From Methylobacterium sp. J-070 (GTDB lineage: Bacteria > Pseudomonadota > Alphaproteobacteria > Rhizobiales > Beijerinckiaceae), in the NCBI RefSeq assembly GCF_022829385.1, contig NZ_JAKSXX010000130.1, positions 1 through 64,000 of the forward strand: 64,000 nt of DNA, read 5' to 3'. Below, in pieces: positions 10,735 through 20,683 of this stretch. A program made the translations under genes and the position numbers. The notes under the pieces are model-generated. The model did not search any database, was not told the DNA's origin, and saw only the letters and a program-made list of their open reading frames with translations. Within the stretch, counting starts at the first letter, position 1; each line of letters begins with the position of its first letter.

Positions 10735-12753
10735 TCACACCGTCACCTGCGTCCCGACCTCCACCACCCGCCCCGTCGGGATCTGGAAGAAGTCCGTGGC
10801 GTCGTTGGCGTTCTTGGCCAGCGTGATGAAGATCCGGTCCTGCCAGAGCGGCATGCCGGAATGGGTCGCCGGCCGGATCGAGCGGCGGGACAGGAAGAAC
10901 GACGTTGCCATGATGTCGAACTTGAAGCCCTGGCGGCGCAGCAGCACCAGGGTCTTGGGGATGTTGGGCGTCTCCATGTAGCCGAACTTCATCACCACCC
11001 GGAAGAAGTGCGGCCCCACCGGCTCGATCCGGACCTTGTCGGCCTCGTTCGAGCGCGGGGTGTCCACGGTCTCGACGGTGAGGATCACGTTCTTCTCGTG
11101 CAGCACCTTGTTGTGCTTGAGGTTGTGCAGCAGCGCCGCCGGGGCGATCTCGGGGTCGCTCGTGAGGAACACCGCGGTGCCGCGCACGTGGTGGGGCGGG
11201 CTCTTCTCCAGCATGCCGACGAGCTCGCCGAGGGGCACGTCGGTCTTGCGGGTCTTGTTGAACAGGATCGTGACCCCCCGCACCCAGGTCCACATCAGGA
11301 TGACGAGGCCCCCCGCCAGGATCAGCGGCACGTAGCCGCCTTCCACCACCTTGATCAGGTTGGAGAGCAGGAACAGGAACTCGACCACGATGAACGGCAG
11401 CATCACCAGGGCGGCGGCCACCGGAGACCAGCCCCACATCCGCCAGATCACCAGGAAGGTCATCGAGGCGGTGAGCAGCATCGTGCCGGTCACCGCGATG
11501 CCGTAGGCGGAGGCCAGCGACGACGAGGTCTTGAACAGCACCGCCAGCAGGACGACGCCGATCATCAGGAGCCCGTTGATCTGCGGCAGGTAGATCTGGC
11601 CGGCATGCGATTCGGAGGTGTGGCGGATCTCCAGCCGCGGCAGCAGGCCGAGCTGGATCGCCTGCCGGGACAGGGAGAACGCCCCGGTGATCACCGCCTG
11701 GCTCGCCACCACGGTGGCGAGCGTGGCCAGCACCACCATCGGCAACAGGCCCCAGGCCGGGACGAGCTGGAAGAACGGGTCGGCGGTGTCGGGCTTCTCC
11801 AGCACCAGGGCCGCCTGGCCGAGATAGTTGAGCGCCAGCGCCGGGAAGACGAGGCCGATCCACGCCACCTGGATCGGCTTGCGGCCGAAATGCCCGAGAT
11901 CGGCGAACAGCGCCTCGGCGCCGGTCACCGCCAGGAATACCGCGCCGAGCGCCACCAGCGCCCCGGTGCCGTGGCCCAGCAGGTAATGGACCGCGTGCCA
12001 GGGGTTGACCGCGCGGAACACCTCCGGGTGCAGGCCGATATGCGGCAGCGCCGCCAGCGCCATCGCGACGAACCACACGATGGTCATCGGCCCGAAGAAG
12101 GCCGCCACCTTGGCGGTGCCGCGGTTCTGCACCAGGAACAGCGCGACGATGATCGCCACCGTGATCGGCAGCACGTAATCGTCGAGCGCCGGGGTGACGA
12201 GCTTGAGCCCCTCCACGGCCGACAGCACCGAGATCGCCGGGGTGATCACCGCGTCGCCGTAGAACAGCGAGGCGCCGAGCAGGCCGAGCATGAACACGAT
12301 GCGCGAGCCGCCGAGTGCCTTCCGGGCCAGCGCCATCAGCGAGAGGATGCCGCCCTCGCCGTTGTTGTCCATGCGCAGCAGGATCGACACGTATTTCACG
12401 GTCACGATCAGGAACAGCGCCCAGAGGATCAGCGAGACGGTGCCGATCACCTCCTCGGGCAGCAGGATGCCGTCGGTGCGGGCCGGGACCAGCGCCTCGC
12501 GGAAGGCGTAGAGCGGGCTCGTGCCGATGTCGCCGTAGACGACGCCGACGGAGCCCACCAGCAGCGTCCAGAAGCCGGCATGGCCGTGCCGGGTCTCGGC
12601 CTTCTCGGGCGCGTCGAGGGTGCCGGAGGTGGCCGGCCCGTGCGCGGGGCCCTGGCCACCGCTCACGTCCGGCGCCGACGCGGAATCGCGCGCGGCATCG
12701 GGTTCTGCGGGCGCGGGCTGGGTTGCTACGCCGGGTGCGAAGGTGTGGCTCAT
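10735..12753 (-). CDS. kup: Kup family potassium uptake protein
   Basis: 672 aa inner-membrane K+/H+ symporter. After about 60 Ala/Pro-rich residues the family core begins ([21 protein letters not shown]). Next come about twelve hydrophobic segments up to residue 460, then a long cytoplasmic C-terminal domain ending in [10 protein letters not shown]. The length is close to other rhizobial Kup proteins. No clear Shine-Dalgarno is seen before the ATG, and a Pro/Ala-rich open frame ends in an ATGA overlap at this point, so the true start may differ slightly. No partner genes lie nearby. Confidence 0.9.
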   Translation of the reverse strand: MSHTFAPGVATQPAPAEPDAARDSASAPDVSGGQGPAHGPATSGTLDAPEKAETRHGHAGFWTLLVGSVGVVYGDIGTSPLYAFREALVPARTDGILLPEEVIGTVSLILWALFLIVTVKYVSILLRMDNNGEGGILSLMALARKALGGSRIVFMLGLLGASLFYGDAVITPAISVLSAVEGLKLVTPALDDYVLPITVAIIVALFLVQNRGTAKVAAFFGPMTIVWFVAMALAALPHIGLHPEVFRAVNPWHAVHYLLGHGTGALVALGAVFLAVTGAEALFADLGHFGRKPIQVAWIGLVFPALALNYLGQAALVLEKPDTADPFFQLVPAWGLLPMVVLATLATVVASQAVITGAFSLSRQAIQLGLLPRLEIRHTSESHAGQIYLPQINGLLMIGVVLLAVLFKTSSSLASAYGIAVTGTMLLTASMTFLVIWRMWGWSPVAAALVMLPFIVVEFLFLLSNLIKVVEGGYVPLILAGGLVILMWTWVRGVTILFNKTRKTDVPLGELVGMLEKSPPHHVRGTAVFLTSDPEIAPAALLHNLKHNKVLHEKNVILTVETVDTPRSNEADKVRIEPVGPHFFRVVMKFGYMETPNIPKTLVLLRRQGFKFDIMATSFFLSRRSIRPATHSGMPLWQDRIFITLAKNANDATDFFQIPTGRVVEVGTQVTV

Positions 12754-13058
12754 GCGGATGTCGGAAGCTCGGGCGTGGCCGGCGCTTTGCGGTTCGGCTC
12801 AGGGGCCAGTCGGGGCCGGGCAGAAAACGCGAAGACTCCGCCGAACCGCGCGGGCCGGCCACCGGGCCGACCGCCCACGGGATCGTGCGGCCTTGCTATC
12901 ACGGGCACGGGCGGGCGGGAACCGTGTTGCAGTGCGAAGGGCGCGGAGCTGGGTCCCAGCTTGGCGAGGTCGATCGACGCGGGATGCGGGGCGGACGGAA
13001 TCGAAGGTCCGGACCGTGCGGTAGGGTCTGCGGCCGCCGTCACGGGGAGGGGACCGAT

Positions 13059-13089
13059 CGCGACGGGTTTCAAATCCTGAACCGTCGCG
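13059..13089 (-). terminator. Hairpin downstream of ispG
   Basis: CGCGACGG and CCGTCGCG form an 8-base perfect stem around a 15-base loop. It lies just beyond the R1 arm after the ispG stop. No T-tract follows, so termination is plausible only from position and stem strength. Confidence 0.35.
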
Positions 13090-13090
13090 C

Positions 13091-13150
13091 TGCCCCTCTC
13101 CCGACCCCTGCGTCAGCAGGGGGCATCCTCCCCCCGCAGAGGCGGGAGGG
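13091..13150. repeat. Single arm of the R1 intergenic repeat
   Basis: GCCCCTCTCCCGACCCCTGC-type sequence followed by a CAGGGGGCATCCTCC block and the CCGCAGAGGCGGGAGGGG end. It matches the right arm of copies 1 and 2. The preceding CCGTCGCGCT is also shared with copy 1, so the unit extends a little to the left. The opposite arm is absent. Confidence 0.65.
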
Positions 13151-13162
13151 GATGCGCGGGCG

Positions 13163-14497
13163 TCACTCCGCCGCGCTGCGCGTGCCGCCGCCCTGCTGGC
13201 CGAATCGGCGCTCGATGTAATTGATCACCACCGTCTCGAAATCCTTGGCCAGCGTCGGGCCGCGGAGCGTCATCGCCTTCTTGCCGTCGATGAAGACCGG
13301 CGCGGTCGGCGTCTCGCCGGTGCCGGGCAGCGAGATGCCGATATCGGCGTGCTTCGATTCGCCCGGGCCGTTGACGATGCAGCCCATCACGGCGACGTTC
13401 AGCCCCTCGACGCCCGGATAGGTCTTCTTCCACTCCGGCATGGAGGTGACGATCCAGTTCTGGATGTCGCGGGCCAGCTCCTGGAAGGTGGTCGAGGTCG
13501 TGCGGCCGCAGCCCGGGCAGGCCGCCACCATCGGCACGAAGGTGCGGAACCCCATCGTCTGCAGGAGTTCCTGGCTGGCCTTGACCTCGACGCTGCGGTC
13601 GCCGCCCGGCTCGGGGGTGAGCGAGTAGCGGATCGTGTCGCCGATGCCCTCCTGCAGGAGCACGCCGATGGCGGCCGAGGCGGCCACCAGGCCCTTGGAG
13701 CCCATGCCGGCCTCGGTGAGGCCGAGATGGATCGCGTAGTCCGAACGGCGCGCGACCTCGCGGTAGACGGCGATCAGGTCCTGCACCGCCGAGACCTTGG
13801 CCGACAGGATGATCCGGTTCTGCGGCAGGCCGAGTTCCACCGCCCGGTCGGCCGAGCCGATCGCCGAGCGCACCATCGCCTCGCGCATCACCGCGCGGGC
13901 ATCGATCGGACGCGGCAGCTTGGCGTTCTCGTCCATCAGGTGGGTGAGCAGCTCGCCGTCGAGCGAGCCCCAGTTGGCGCCGATTCGCACGGTCTTGCCG
14001 TGCTTGATCGCCTGCTCGATGATCGACGAGAACTGGGTGTCCTTCTTGTCCTTGAAGCCGACGTTGCCGGGGTTGATCCGGTACTTGGCGAGCGCCTCGG
14101 CGCAGGCCGGATGGTCGGCGAGCAGCTTGTGGCCGATATAGTGGAAGTCGCCCACCAGCGGCACGTGGACGCCGATGCGGTCGAGGCGCTCGCGGATCTT
14201 CGGCACCGCGGCGGCGGCCTCGTCCCGGTCGACGGTGATGCGCACCAGCTCCGAGCCGACCCGGGCGAGCTGGGCGACCTGGGCCACCGTGGCGTCGATG
14301 TCGGCCGTGTCGGTGTTGGTCATCGACTGGACGACGATCGGCGCGCCGCCGCCGACCGTGACCGCGCCTTCGCCCTCGCCGACCGTGACGCCGACCGTGC
14401 GGTGGCGCGGGGCGGGGCCGGCGATCTCCGGGCCGCCATAGGCCAGCGGCGCCTCGGCGGCGGGGATCTCGGAACGGGTGGCTTCCATGACTTCCAT
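13163..14497 (-). CDS. ispG: 4-hydroxy-3-methylbut-2-enyl diphosphate synthase (IspG/GcpE)
   Basis: 444 aa iron-sulfur enzyme of the MEP isoprenoid pathway. It turns methylerythritol cyclodiphosphate into HMBPP. The N-terminal TIM-barrel region has [10 protein letters not shown] near residue 56. The C-terminal domain carries the three 4Fe-4S ligands C327, C330 (CPGCGR) and C373 ([11 protein letters not shown]), with E380 as the likely fourth ligand. An N-terminal extension of about 30 residues precedes RTVGVTVG. An ATG three codons downstream (14488) is an alternative start. It is transcribed leftward, alone. Confidence 0.95.
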   Translation of the reverse strand: MEVMEATRSEIPAAEAPLAYGGPEIAGPAPRHRTVGVTVGEGEGAVTVGGGAPIVVQSMTNTDTADIDATVAQVAQLARVGSELVRITVDRDEAAAAVPKIRERLDRIGVHVPLVGDFHYIGHKLLADHPACAEALAKYRINPGNVGFKDKKDTQFSSIIEQAIKHGKTVRIGANWGSLDGELLTHLMDENAKLPRPIDARAVMREAMVRSAIGSADRAVELGLPQNRIILSAKVSAVQDLIAVYREVARRSDYAIHLGLTEAGMGSKGLVAASAAIGVLLQEGIGDTIRYSLTPEPGGDRSVEVKASQELLQTMGFRTFVPMVAACPGCGRTTSTTFQELARDIQNWIVTSMPEWKKTYPGVEGLNVAVMGCIVNGPGESKHADIGISLPGTGETPTAPVFIDGKKAMTLRGPTLAKDFETVVINYIERRFGQQGGGTRSAAE

Positions 14498-14850
14498 CGT
14501 GGACCTTCGCGTGCGCGCCTCGCGGGGTGCCGGAGCCGAGACGGCTGCCGGGCCGGTTCCGGGGACACGCCTCGCCGGAACTTCGGGGCTGCCGCGGGTT
14601 AGCTGCGGACGACCCGGCGCCGCGTCAAGCCGGCGCCGCGCAGGACAGCGTCGCGCAAGGCAGCATCGCGGCTGTCATGTCGTATCCCGGTCCAGATGTC
14701 GAGTTCGCCGCCCGCACGGCCGGGGATTCGTCCGCGTCTGTTGCCGATTCGCTCGGTTCCGCGCGGAGGAGCCCCGCGCCGCGCAACCCTGGCAACAGGT
14801 TGATGCTGCATTGCAGCATCCCATTTTACGGGCCGAGTCAGGAGGCCGAC
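14498..14850. other. Divergent intergenic region with PhaR-like box, 353 bases
   Basis: The control region between ispG (leftward) and the patatin-like gene (rightward). It is GC-rich apart from the last 60 bases, which hold the palindrome described at 14802-14820 and an AGGAGG ribosome binding site at about 14840. No gene or RNA was recognised in the rest. Confidence 0.6.
14802..14820. promoter_or_regulatory. PhaR-like operator (CTGC-N3-GCAG)
   Basis: GATGCTGC, then ATT, then GCAGCATC: a perfect 8-base inverted repeat that contains CTGC-N3-GCAG. That core is the recognition pattern known for PhaR, the regulator that controls polyhydroxybutyrate genes in alphaproteobacteria. It ends 30 bases before the ATG of the patatin-like gene, a position where a bound repressor would block transcription or the early elongation complex. 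The link to PhaR is inference from the motif. Confidence 0.5.
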
Positions 14851-15978
14851 ATGAACGAGCAATCCGGCGGCGCCGCGCCGCACAATCCCGCCACGGCCGT
14901 GCCCGAGCTGCCCGTTTCGGACGCGATCGAGGCGCGGTCCGCGCGGTCGGCGGGGCACCTGCTGGCCGGCCCCCGCGCCGACAAGCCGGTGGCCCTGGCG
15001 CTCCAGGGCGGCGGCGCGCATGGCGCCTTCACCTGGGGCGTGCTCGACGCGCTGATCGAGGATGGGCGTCTCGGGTTTGAGGCGGTCACGGGGGCGAGCG
15101 CCGGGGCGATGAACGCCGTCGTGATGGTCGACGGCTGGCTCAAGGGCGGGCCGGACGGTGCCCGCGAGGGCCTGGAGCGGTTCTGGCGGGAGGTTAGCCT
15201 CGACGGCGATCTCGGGCCGGCCCAGCGCAACATGGTCAGCGGCCTGTTCAGCCTGTGGAAGGGCAATCCGGTCGCCGAGTTCTGGGCCAAGATGATCTCG
15301 CCGAGCCCCTACGTGTCGAACCCGCTCAACATCAACCCGCTGCGCAAGGCGCTCGCCGAGCAGGTCGATTTCGACCGCCTGCGGGCGGCCGACACCGCGG
15401 GCCTGTTCGTCTCGGCCACCAATGTCTGGACCGGCAAGCTCGCGGTGTTCGAGCGCGAGCGCCTGACCGTCGACCACCTGATGGCCTCGGCCTGCCTGCC
15501 CACCGTGTTCCAGGCCGTGGAGATCGACGGCGTGCCCTACTGGGACGGCGGCTACCTCGGCAATCCGCCGCTCTACCCGCTGCACCGCGCCGCCCAGACC
15601 CGAGACATTGTGCTCGTGCAGATCAATCCCGTGGAGCGGCGCGAGACCCCGCGCACGGAGAGCGAGATCCGCGACCGGCTCAACGAGATCACCTTCAACG
15701 CCAACCTGATGCGGGAATTGCGGGCGATCGACTTCCTCGACGGGCTGATCGAGGAGGGCACCCTCGGCCAGGGCGAATACCGCCGGGTCCTGGTCCACCG
15801 GATCGACGGCACCGACGCGCTGGAGGATTACAACGCGGCCTCCAAGCTGGACGCCCGCTGGACCGTGTTCAAGCGCCTGCGCGACAAGGGCCGCGCCGCC
15901 GCGCAGGCTTGGCTCGCCGAGACCTACGAGTCGATCGGGCGGGACTGCACCATCGACCTGCGGCAGGCCTATCAGTGA
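14851..15978 (+). CDS. Patatin-like phospholipase family protein
   Basis: 375 aa serine lipid hydrolase. Its motifs are the oxyanion loop GGGAHG at residues 53-58, the nucleophile elbow GASAG at 81-85 with S83, and the second dyad residue D232 in DGGYLGNPP. The first 45 residues are a non-hydrophobic extension and there is no signal peptide, so it acts in the cytoplasm or on internal surfaces. AGGAGG precedes the ATG. The PhaR-like box just upstream suggests a link with storage-granule metabolism. Related patatin proteins include the Rhizobiales group that follows this exact architecture. Substrate unknown. Confidence 0.85.
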   Translation: MNEQSGGAAPHNPATAVPELPVSDAIEARSARSAGHLLAGPRADKPVALALQGGGAHGAFTWGVLDALIEDGRLGFEAVTGASAGAMNAVVMVDGWLKGGPDGAREGLERFWREVSLDGDLGPAQRNMVSGLFSLWKGNPVAEFWAKMISPSPYVSNPLNINPLRKALAEQVDFDRLRAADTAGLFVSATNVWTGKLAVFERERLTVDHLMASACLPTVFQAVEIDGVPYWDGGYLGNPPLYPLHRAAQTRDIVLVQINPVERRETPRTESEIRDRLNEITFNANLMRELRAIDFLDGLIEEGTLGQGEYRRVLVHRIDGTDALEDYNAASKLDARWTVFKRLRDKGRAAAQAWLAETYESIGRDCTIDLRQAYQ

Positions 15979-16019
15979 TCGGCCCGGCGAGATGCCTCAT
16001 CAAACAGATCGCCTCCGTG

Positions 16020-16140
16020 TAAGATGACGATGATCGGGCCAAAACATCAATAATTATGTGCCTGATATGGCGATGACGGGCTTATACATACTTCGAATAT
16101 CGAAAGTAATTGATCGATAATCAATAAATAAGTCCTTCAC
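16020..16140. promoter_or_regulatory. AT-rich upstream region with two palindromes
   Basis: This 120-base island is markedly AT-rich compared with the surrounding DNA. It contains TTCGA-ATA-TCGAA (16092-16104) and ATTGAT-CGATA-ATCAAT (16109-16125), two adjacent inverted repeats with 3- and 5-base centres. They lie 90-125 bases before the chemoreceptor ATG. Their position and symmetry fit operator sites for a dimeric regulator at the chemoreceptor promoter. The regulator is not identified. Confidence 0.45.
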
Positions 16141-16215
16141 GTGCTGGATCTATGCGTCGTCGTCTGATGCGGAAGTCGGAATGATCCGCTTCGATTCGCC
16201 TTGGAGGGACGTGAC

Positions 16216-17907
16216 ATGCCGTTTCGTTTGCTGAAGATGAGCATCAGTCTCAAGATCGCGCTGGTGGTGAGCGCGATGCTGGCCGTGATGCTCGTGGTGT
16301 CCGCCATCTCGCTGACGAAGATCGAACGCATCCGAGAAGCTGAGGACTGGAACGAGCACACGCAGACGCTGCTGATCGAGGTCGGGCGCATGAGGGCCGC
16401 GATGATCGATCGTGAGACCGGTCTGCGCGGCTACCTGATCTCCGCGGATCCGCGCTTCCTTGAACCCGAGAAGGCCGGTCGAGAGACCTTCGCGAACGCC
16501 TGGGCGGCGGTGCGGCGGCTGACCGCCGACAATCCCCGGCAGCAGGCGCGGCTCGCGGAGCTGAAGGACCTGGCCGAAGCCTGGAGCCGTGACGTGGCCG
16601 ATCGCGAGATCGCGCTCGCGGGCGATGCCGCGACCCGCGAGGAGGCCCGGCGGATCGCCAGCGCCGGCACCGGCAAGGCGATGATGGACGGCATCCGCGC
16701 GAAGGCGGCGGAGATCGAGCAGACCGAGCGGTCCTTGATGCAGGAACGGGCCGCCGCCTCGGCGGCGGCTGTGGCCGCCTCGCGCTTGGCCAATCTGGTC
16801 GGTCTCGGCCTGATGGCGGCGATCGCCTTGATCGGGCTGGTTCTCCTCCAGCTCGGCATCGCCAAACCGATCCGCGCCATAACGACGACGATGGCCCGGC
16901 TCGCCGCGGACGACCTGTTGGCCGAGGTGCCCGGTGTGGGCCGGGGCGACGAGGTCGGCGCCATGGCGGATGCCGTGCAGGTCTTCCGGGATGGCTTGAT
17001 GCGCACCAAGGCCCTGGAGGGCGAGGCCGCCCAGGCGCGCGCCGCGATGGAGGCGCAGCGCAGGGCCGCGATGTGCGAGATGGCCGACAGCTTCGAGGTG
17101 GCGGTCGGGGGCGTGGTGCGCGCCGTCACCGCGGCGGCGGCGGAGCTGCAAGCCACCGCCGCGATCATGAGCAAGGCCGCAGCTGAGACGGCGAGCCAAT
17201 CGACCACAGTGGCCTCGGCTGCCCAGCAGGCGGCCGCGAATGTCAGCACGGTGGCGGCGGCCGCCGAGGAATTCGGCGCGACGGTCGCGGAGATCGGCCG
17301 TCAGGTGCAGGCGTCGAACGGCGTCGCCAGCGCGGCCGTCGCGGAGGCCGGCAGATCCGCGGACCTGATGGACAGCCTGCGGGGGAGCGCGGCGCGGATC
17401 GGCGACGTCGTCGGCCTCATCTCGGGCATCGCCGCCCAAACCAACCTGCTGGCGCTCAACGCCACCATCGAGGCGGCCCGGGCCGGCGAGGCCGGCCGCG
17501 GCTTCGCCGTGGTGGCGACCGAGGTCAAGGAACTGGCGGGCCAGACCGCCAAGGCCACCGAGGAGGTTGCCCGGCAGATCGCGGAGATCCGGTCCTGGAC
17601 CGGGGACGCCTCCGAGGCCATCACCGTGGTCGTCGCGCGCATCAACGAGATCAGCGGAGCGGCCGGCGGGATCGCCGTCGCGATCGAGCAGCAGGGATCG
17701 GCCACCCAGGAGATCGTCCGGAACGTCGGACAGGCGGCGATCGGCACCGGCGCGGTGACCCAAACCATCGCGGACGTCGCCCACGCTGCCAAGGGGGCGG
17801 GGGAGGCCGCCGCGCAGGTACTCGGCTCGGCCTCCGACCTCTCGGAGCAGGCGCAGCGGCTCGACGCGGAGGTGCACCGCTTCCTCGGCACGGTCCGGGC
17901 GGCCTGA
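16216..17907 (+). CDS. Methyl-accepting chemotaxis protein with CHASE3 sensor
   Basis: 563 aa membrane chemoreceptor that signals to CheA/CheW. TM1 is at about residues 13-33. It is followed by a periplasmic helical CHASE3-type domain ([18 protein letters not shown] near 65-82), TM2 at 193-215, HAMP ([18 protein letters not shown]) and a signalling domain from about 300. The conserved hairpin tip reads [20 protein letters not shown]. There is no C-terminal CheR-docking pentapeptide. The ATG at 16216 has GGAGG at good spacing; an earlier TTG at 16201 is less likely. The ligand is unknown. Confidence 0.92.
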   Translation: MPFRLLKMSISLKIALVVSAMLAVMLVVSAISLTKIERIREAEDWNEHTQTLLIEVGRMRAAMIDRETGLRGYLISADPRFLEPEKAGRETFANAWAAVRRLTADNPRQQARLAELKDLAEAWSRDVADREIALAGDAATREEARRIASAGTGKAMMDGIRAKAAEIEQTERSLMQERAAASAAAVAASRLANLVGLGLMAAIALIGLVLLQLGIAKPIRAITTTMARLAADDLLAEVPGVGRGDEVGAMADAVQVFRDGLMRTKALEGEAAQARAAMEAQRRAAMCEMADSFEVAVGGVVRAVTAAAAELQATAAIMSKAAAETASQSTTVASAAQQAAANVSTVAAAAEEFGATVAEIGRQVQASNGVASAAVAEAGRSADLMDSLRGSAARIGDVVGLISGIAAQTNLLALNATIEAARAGEAGRGFAVVATEVKELAGQTAKATEEVARQIAEIRSWTGDASEAITVVVARINEISGAAGGIAVAIEQQGSATQEIVRNVGQAAIGTGAVTQTIADVAHAAKGAGEAAAQVLGSASDLSEQAQRLDAEVHRFLGTVRAA

Positions 17908-18057
17908 ACGGTCTTCCGGAGCGCCGGGCGGCCCCCGCGCCTGCGACGAAACCGCCGTCCCGGCGGGCGAAACGCGGGACGGCATCGCGCGTTGTGGGGT
18001 CGGCGCCCCGCCGCGACAGTGGGCGCGACGGACACCGGCACGAGGGAGGCTGCCGCC

Positions 18058-18612
18058 ATGACGATTCTGCGCCGCGAGGCCCTGATCCTGATCGGCGCCG
18101 GCCTCGCCGGCGGTGCCCGCGCCGCCGAGACCCCGCGCGCCACCGATTTCGCCTTCGAGACGCCGGAGGGCGCGCCGATGCCGCTCGCCGCCCACGCGGG
18201 CAAGCCCATCCTGGTGGTCAACACCGCCACCGCCTGCGGCTATGCCGGGCAGCTCGCCGGGCTCCAGACGCTCTGGACCCGGTTCGGCGACCGGGGCCTC
18301 GCGGTGATCGGCGTGCCCTCGCCCGATTTCGGCAACCAGGAGCCGCTGGACGGGCCGGCCATCGCGGAGGCCGCCCGGAAGAACCACGGCGTCACCTTCC
18401 CGCTCACCGCCAAGACCCGGGTGAAGATGCCGGGCGCCCACCCGTTCTACCGCTGGGCCGCGGCGGAGCGTCCCGGCGAGACGCCGCGCTGGAATTTCCA
18501 CAAGTATCTGATCGCCCGCGACGGGACCCTGGCGGCGGCCTTCGCCACGCAGGTCGAGCCCACGGATCCGCGGATGATCTCGGGCATCGCCGCCGCCCTC
18601 GAGGCGGTCTGA
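18058..18612 (+). CDS. Exported glutathione peroxidase-family protein
   Basis: 184 aa thiol peroxidase of the GPx fold. Peroxidatic C60 (NTATACGYAGQ), Q94 (FGNQEP), W145 and N146 (WNFHKYL) give the classical tetrad. Residues 1-23 form a leader with RRE before a hydrophobic stretch ending in GGARAAE, so it is likely exported, possibly through Tat. It lies 55 bases before an ECF sigma gene on the same strand. A GAGGG ribosome binding site is present. Thioredoxin, rather than glutathione, may be the real reductant, as for many bacterial members. Confidence 0.85.
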   Translation: MTILRREALILIGAGLAGGARAAETPRATDFAFETPEGAPMPLAAHAGKPILVVNTATACGYAGQLAGLQTLWTRFGDRGLAVIGVPSPDFGNQEPLDGPAIAEAARKNHGVTFPLTAKTRVKMPGAHPFYRWAAAERPGETPRWNFHKYLIARDGTLAAAFATQVEPTDPRMISGIAAALEAV

Positions 18613-18667
18613 ACGACGCCGGGCCCCGACGCGGGATTAAACGACGGCGCGCCCGCGTTGACACCCT

Positions 18668-19306
18668 ATGACCTCGGACAAGCAGAAGCGCGCCGACATC
18701 GTCGACCTCCTGGTGCCCCTGCGGCGCTACGCGCGGTCGCTCACCCGTGACGCGCTGCGGGCGGACGACCTCGTGCACGACACCCTGGTGCGGGCGCTCG
18801 AGATGCAGCACACGCTGCGCCCGAACACCAACCTGCGCACCTGGATGATGACGGTGCTGCACAACGCCTTCATCGACGAGCAGCGCCGCCGTCAGGTCGA
18901 GGCGCGCCACGCCGACACGCTGGTGCGGATGGCCGACGACACGGCGCCGCCCGCCCAGGAGGGCCAGGTGCGCCTCGCCCAGATCCGGCAAGCCTTCCTC
19001 ACCCTGCCCGAGGAGCAGCGGGCCGCGCTCCACCTCGTCACCCTCGAAGGCATGGCCTACGCGGACGCCGCCGCCGTACTCGGCATCCCGATCGGCACGC
19101 TGATGTCCCGCCTCGGCCGCGGCCGGGCGGCGCTGCGGGCGTTCGAGGAGGGCGGGCGGGCGGACCGGCCGACGGGGCACGCCGAGCCCGGCGGCAGGCC
19201 ACCCGAGACCCGGCGCGGGCCGCCCACCGCGTTGAGGCTCGTCGTGTCCGATGCGCCGCCGAGCCGGCGCGGCTGGCCGCTCCGCCGCGCTGCCGGCGAG
19301 GCCTGA
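18668..19306 (+). CDS. ECF-subfamily RNA polymerase sigma factor
   Basis: 212 aa alternative sigma factor. Region 2 (RRYARSLTRDALRADDLVHD and NTNLRTWMMTVLHNAFIDEQRR) recognises the -10 element. Region 4 (LPEEQRAALHLVTLEGMAYADAAAVLGIPIGTLMSR, split here only by length) recognises the -35. The last 50 residues are a basic, Pro-rich tail. Its partner anti-sigma gene lies 90 bases downstream, so the pair is probably one operon with autoregulation. The regulon is unknown; the exported peroxidase just upstream is a candidate. Confidence 0.87.
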   Translation: MTSDKQKRADIVDLLVPLRRYARSLTRDALRADDLVHDTLVRALEMQHTLRPNTNLRTWMMTVLHNAFIDEQRRRQVEARHADTLVRMADDTAPPAQEGQVRLAQIRQAFLTLPEEQRAALHLVTLEGMAYADAAAVLGIPIGTLMSRLGRGRAALRAFEEGGRADRPTGHAEPGGRPPETRRGPPTALRLVVSDAPPSRRGWPLRRAAGEA

Positions 19307-19396
19307 GGACGGACCGGCGCCGGACGGCGCCGGCAGGGCATGACGAGGGGAGCCGGCGGATCGCCTCCACGGCGCGCTGGATTCGAGGAATTCACC

Positions 19397-20158
19397 ATGA
19401 TGGATCCGATCACGGACGCCGATCTCATCGCCTTCGTCGACGGGCAGATCGAGCCGATGCGCCGCCTCGACGTCGAGGCCCATCTGGCGAACAACCCCGA
19501 GGCTGCGGCCCGGGTGATGGCCGAGATGCACGACCGCGATGCCCTGCGGGCCTGCTTCGACCGGGTCCCGGGTCCCGGGCCCGACCGCAACGTCGTGCTG
19601 GCGCGCCGCTTCGACCGGAACCTGCGCTGGCGCCGGGTCGCCTCGCGGCTCAAACGGGCCGCCGCCATCGCGGTGCTCGTGGGGGCGGGCTGGCTCGCCC
19701 ACGACGAGATCGGCCGCTTCGGCGTTCCCGACACCCTGGCGGCGACACCCGATCCGGCCCTCATCGCCGACGCCCGCCAGGCCCGCGCCGTGGCGCAGCT
19801 GCGCAAGTCCATCGTGGCCCAGGGCGACCCCGTCTACGACCGGGCCCGGCTCCAGGCCGTGACCGGCATCGACCTGCCGGCGCTCCCGGAGGGCTGGCGG
19901 GTGCGGGACATCCAGATCTTCCCCGCCCGGCACGGCACCGGCATCGAGATCGCCCTGGACGCCGGACGGTTCGGCGAGGCGTCGCTGTTCGCGACCCGCG
20001 GCATCCGCGGCGGCCCGGCGACGCTGAGCGGGTCGGAGGACGGCGACGTCCTGTCCTGGAACGCGGGCGACACCGCCTACGCGCTGAGCGGTCCCGCCGA
20101 CGACGACGCCCTGCGTCAGGCGGCGACGCTCCTCGGCGCCGGTTCCGCGCTGCGCTGA
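19397..20158 (+). CDS. Membrane-anchored anti-sigma factor
   Basis: 253 aa protein with an N-terminal cytoplasmic helical domain (TDADLIAFVDGQIEPMRRLD, then VEAHLANNPE), one membrane helix at about 86-101 (AAAIAVLVGAGWLA), and a periplasmic domain of about 150 residues. This is the predicted transmembrane anti-sigma type, and it is encoded next to its ECF sigma. No HxxxCxxC zinc motif is present, so redox sensing through zinc is not expected. The start is the first of two adjacent ATGs; a GAGGAA site precedes it. Confidence 0.8.
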   Translation: MMDPITDADLIAFVDGQIEPMRRLDVEAHLANNPEAAARVMAEMHDRDALRACFDRVPGPGPDRNVVLARRFDRNLRWRRVASRLKRAAAIAVLVGAGWLAHDEIGRFGVPDTLAATPDPALIADARQARAVAQLRKSIVAQGDPVYDRARLQAVTGIDLPALPEGWRVRDIQIFPARHGTGIEIALDAGRFGEASLFATRGIRGGPATLSGSEDGDVLSWNAGDTAYALSGPADDDALRQAATLLGAGSALR

Positions 20159-20254
20159 CGGCCTTTCGCGCGCCGCCCGATAACCCCCGGCGCCGGGTCG
20201 TCGAACCCGCGACGGCCCTCGACAGGGTGGCCCGGCGGGTGCCAATGATCGGCC

Positions 20255-20683
20255 ATGCAGGCCGCGGATTCGGGACAGGCAGATGACGGGCTCACCGCCC
20301 TGTTCGAGGCCGCCCGGGCGGTCCGCGAACGGGCGCACGCGCCGTATTCCCGCTTCCGGGTCGGCGCCGCCCTCCGCGACGAGCGCGGCGCGCTCCATGC
20401 CGGCTGCAACGTCGAGAACGCCGCCTACCCGGTAGGCACCTGCGCGGAGGCCGGGGCGATCGCCGCGATGATCGCGGCCGGCGGGCGGCGGATCACCGCG
20501 GTCCTGGTCTGCGGCGACGGCGCCGGCCTTGTGACGCCCTGCGGCGCCTGCCGCCAGCGCATCCGGGAATTCGCCGGGCCGGACACGCCGATCCACGCCG
20601 CCGGGCCGGACGGCCCCGCCAGGACGTTCACGCTGGCCGAGCTGCTGCCGGAATCCTTCGGCCCGGAGACGCTCGGTGAGTGA
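20255..20683 (+). CDS. cdd: Cytidine deaminase
   Basis: 142 aa zinc deaminase that turns cytidine and deoxycytidine into uridine and deoxyuridine. The substrate-binding GCNVENAAYPVG is at residues 50-61, the zinc ligands are C63, C96 and C99 (TPCGACR), and the proton shuttle is E65. The length fits the tetrameric class. It is the first gene of the deoxynucleoside salvage operon and overlaps the next gene by eight bases. Confidence 0.93.
   Translation: MQAADSGQADDGLTALFEAARAVRERAHAPYSRFRVGAALRDERGALHAGCNVENAAYPVGTCAEAGAIAAMIAAGGRRITAVLVCGDGAGLVTPCGACRQRIREFAGPDTPIHAAGPDGPARTFTLAELLPESFGPETLGE

Larger units (their letters stand above)
12754..13162. other. Gene-free interval with terminator-like hairpin and repeat arm, 409 bases
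   Basis: This lies upstream of kup and downstream of ispG (both leftward). It contains an inverted repeat at 13059-13089 and one R1 arm at 13091-13150, described separately. The kup promoter should be between 12754 and about 13050, but no clear motif was seen. A 107-codon Pro/Ala-rich frame crosses it with a TTG start; it looks like a chance frame. Confidence 0.5.

Noticed and set aside
12750..13073. 107-codon leftward frame that overlaps the kup start by ATGA
   Set aside because: TTG start, no ribosome binding site, Pro/Ala-heavy composition and an R1-adjacent hairpin at its beginning; it looks like a chance frame.
16136..16146. TTCACGTGCTG as a second parS site
   Set aside because: It keeps only the central CACGTG and lacks the flanking GTTT/AAAC arms of the site at 61864.
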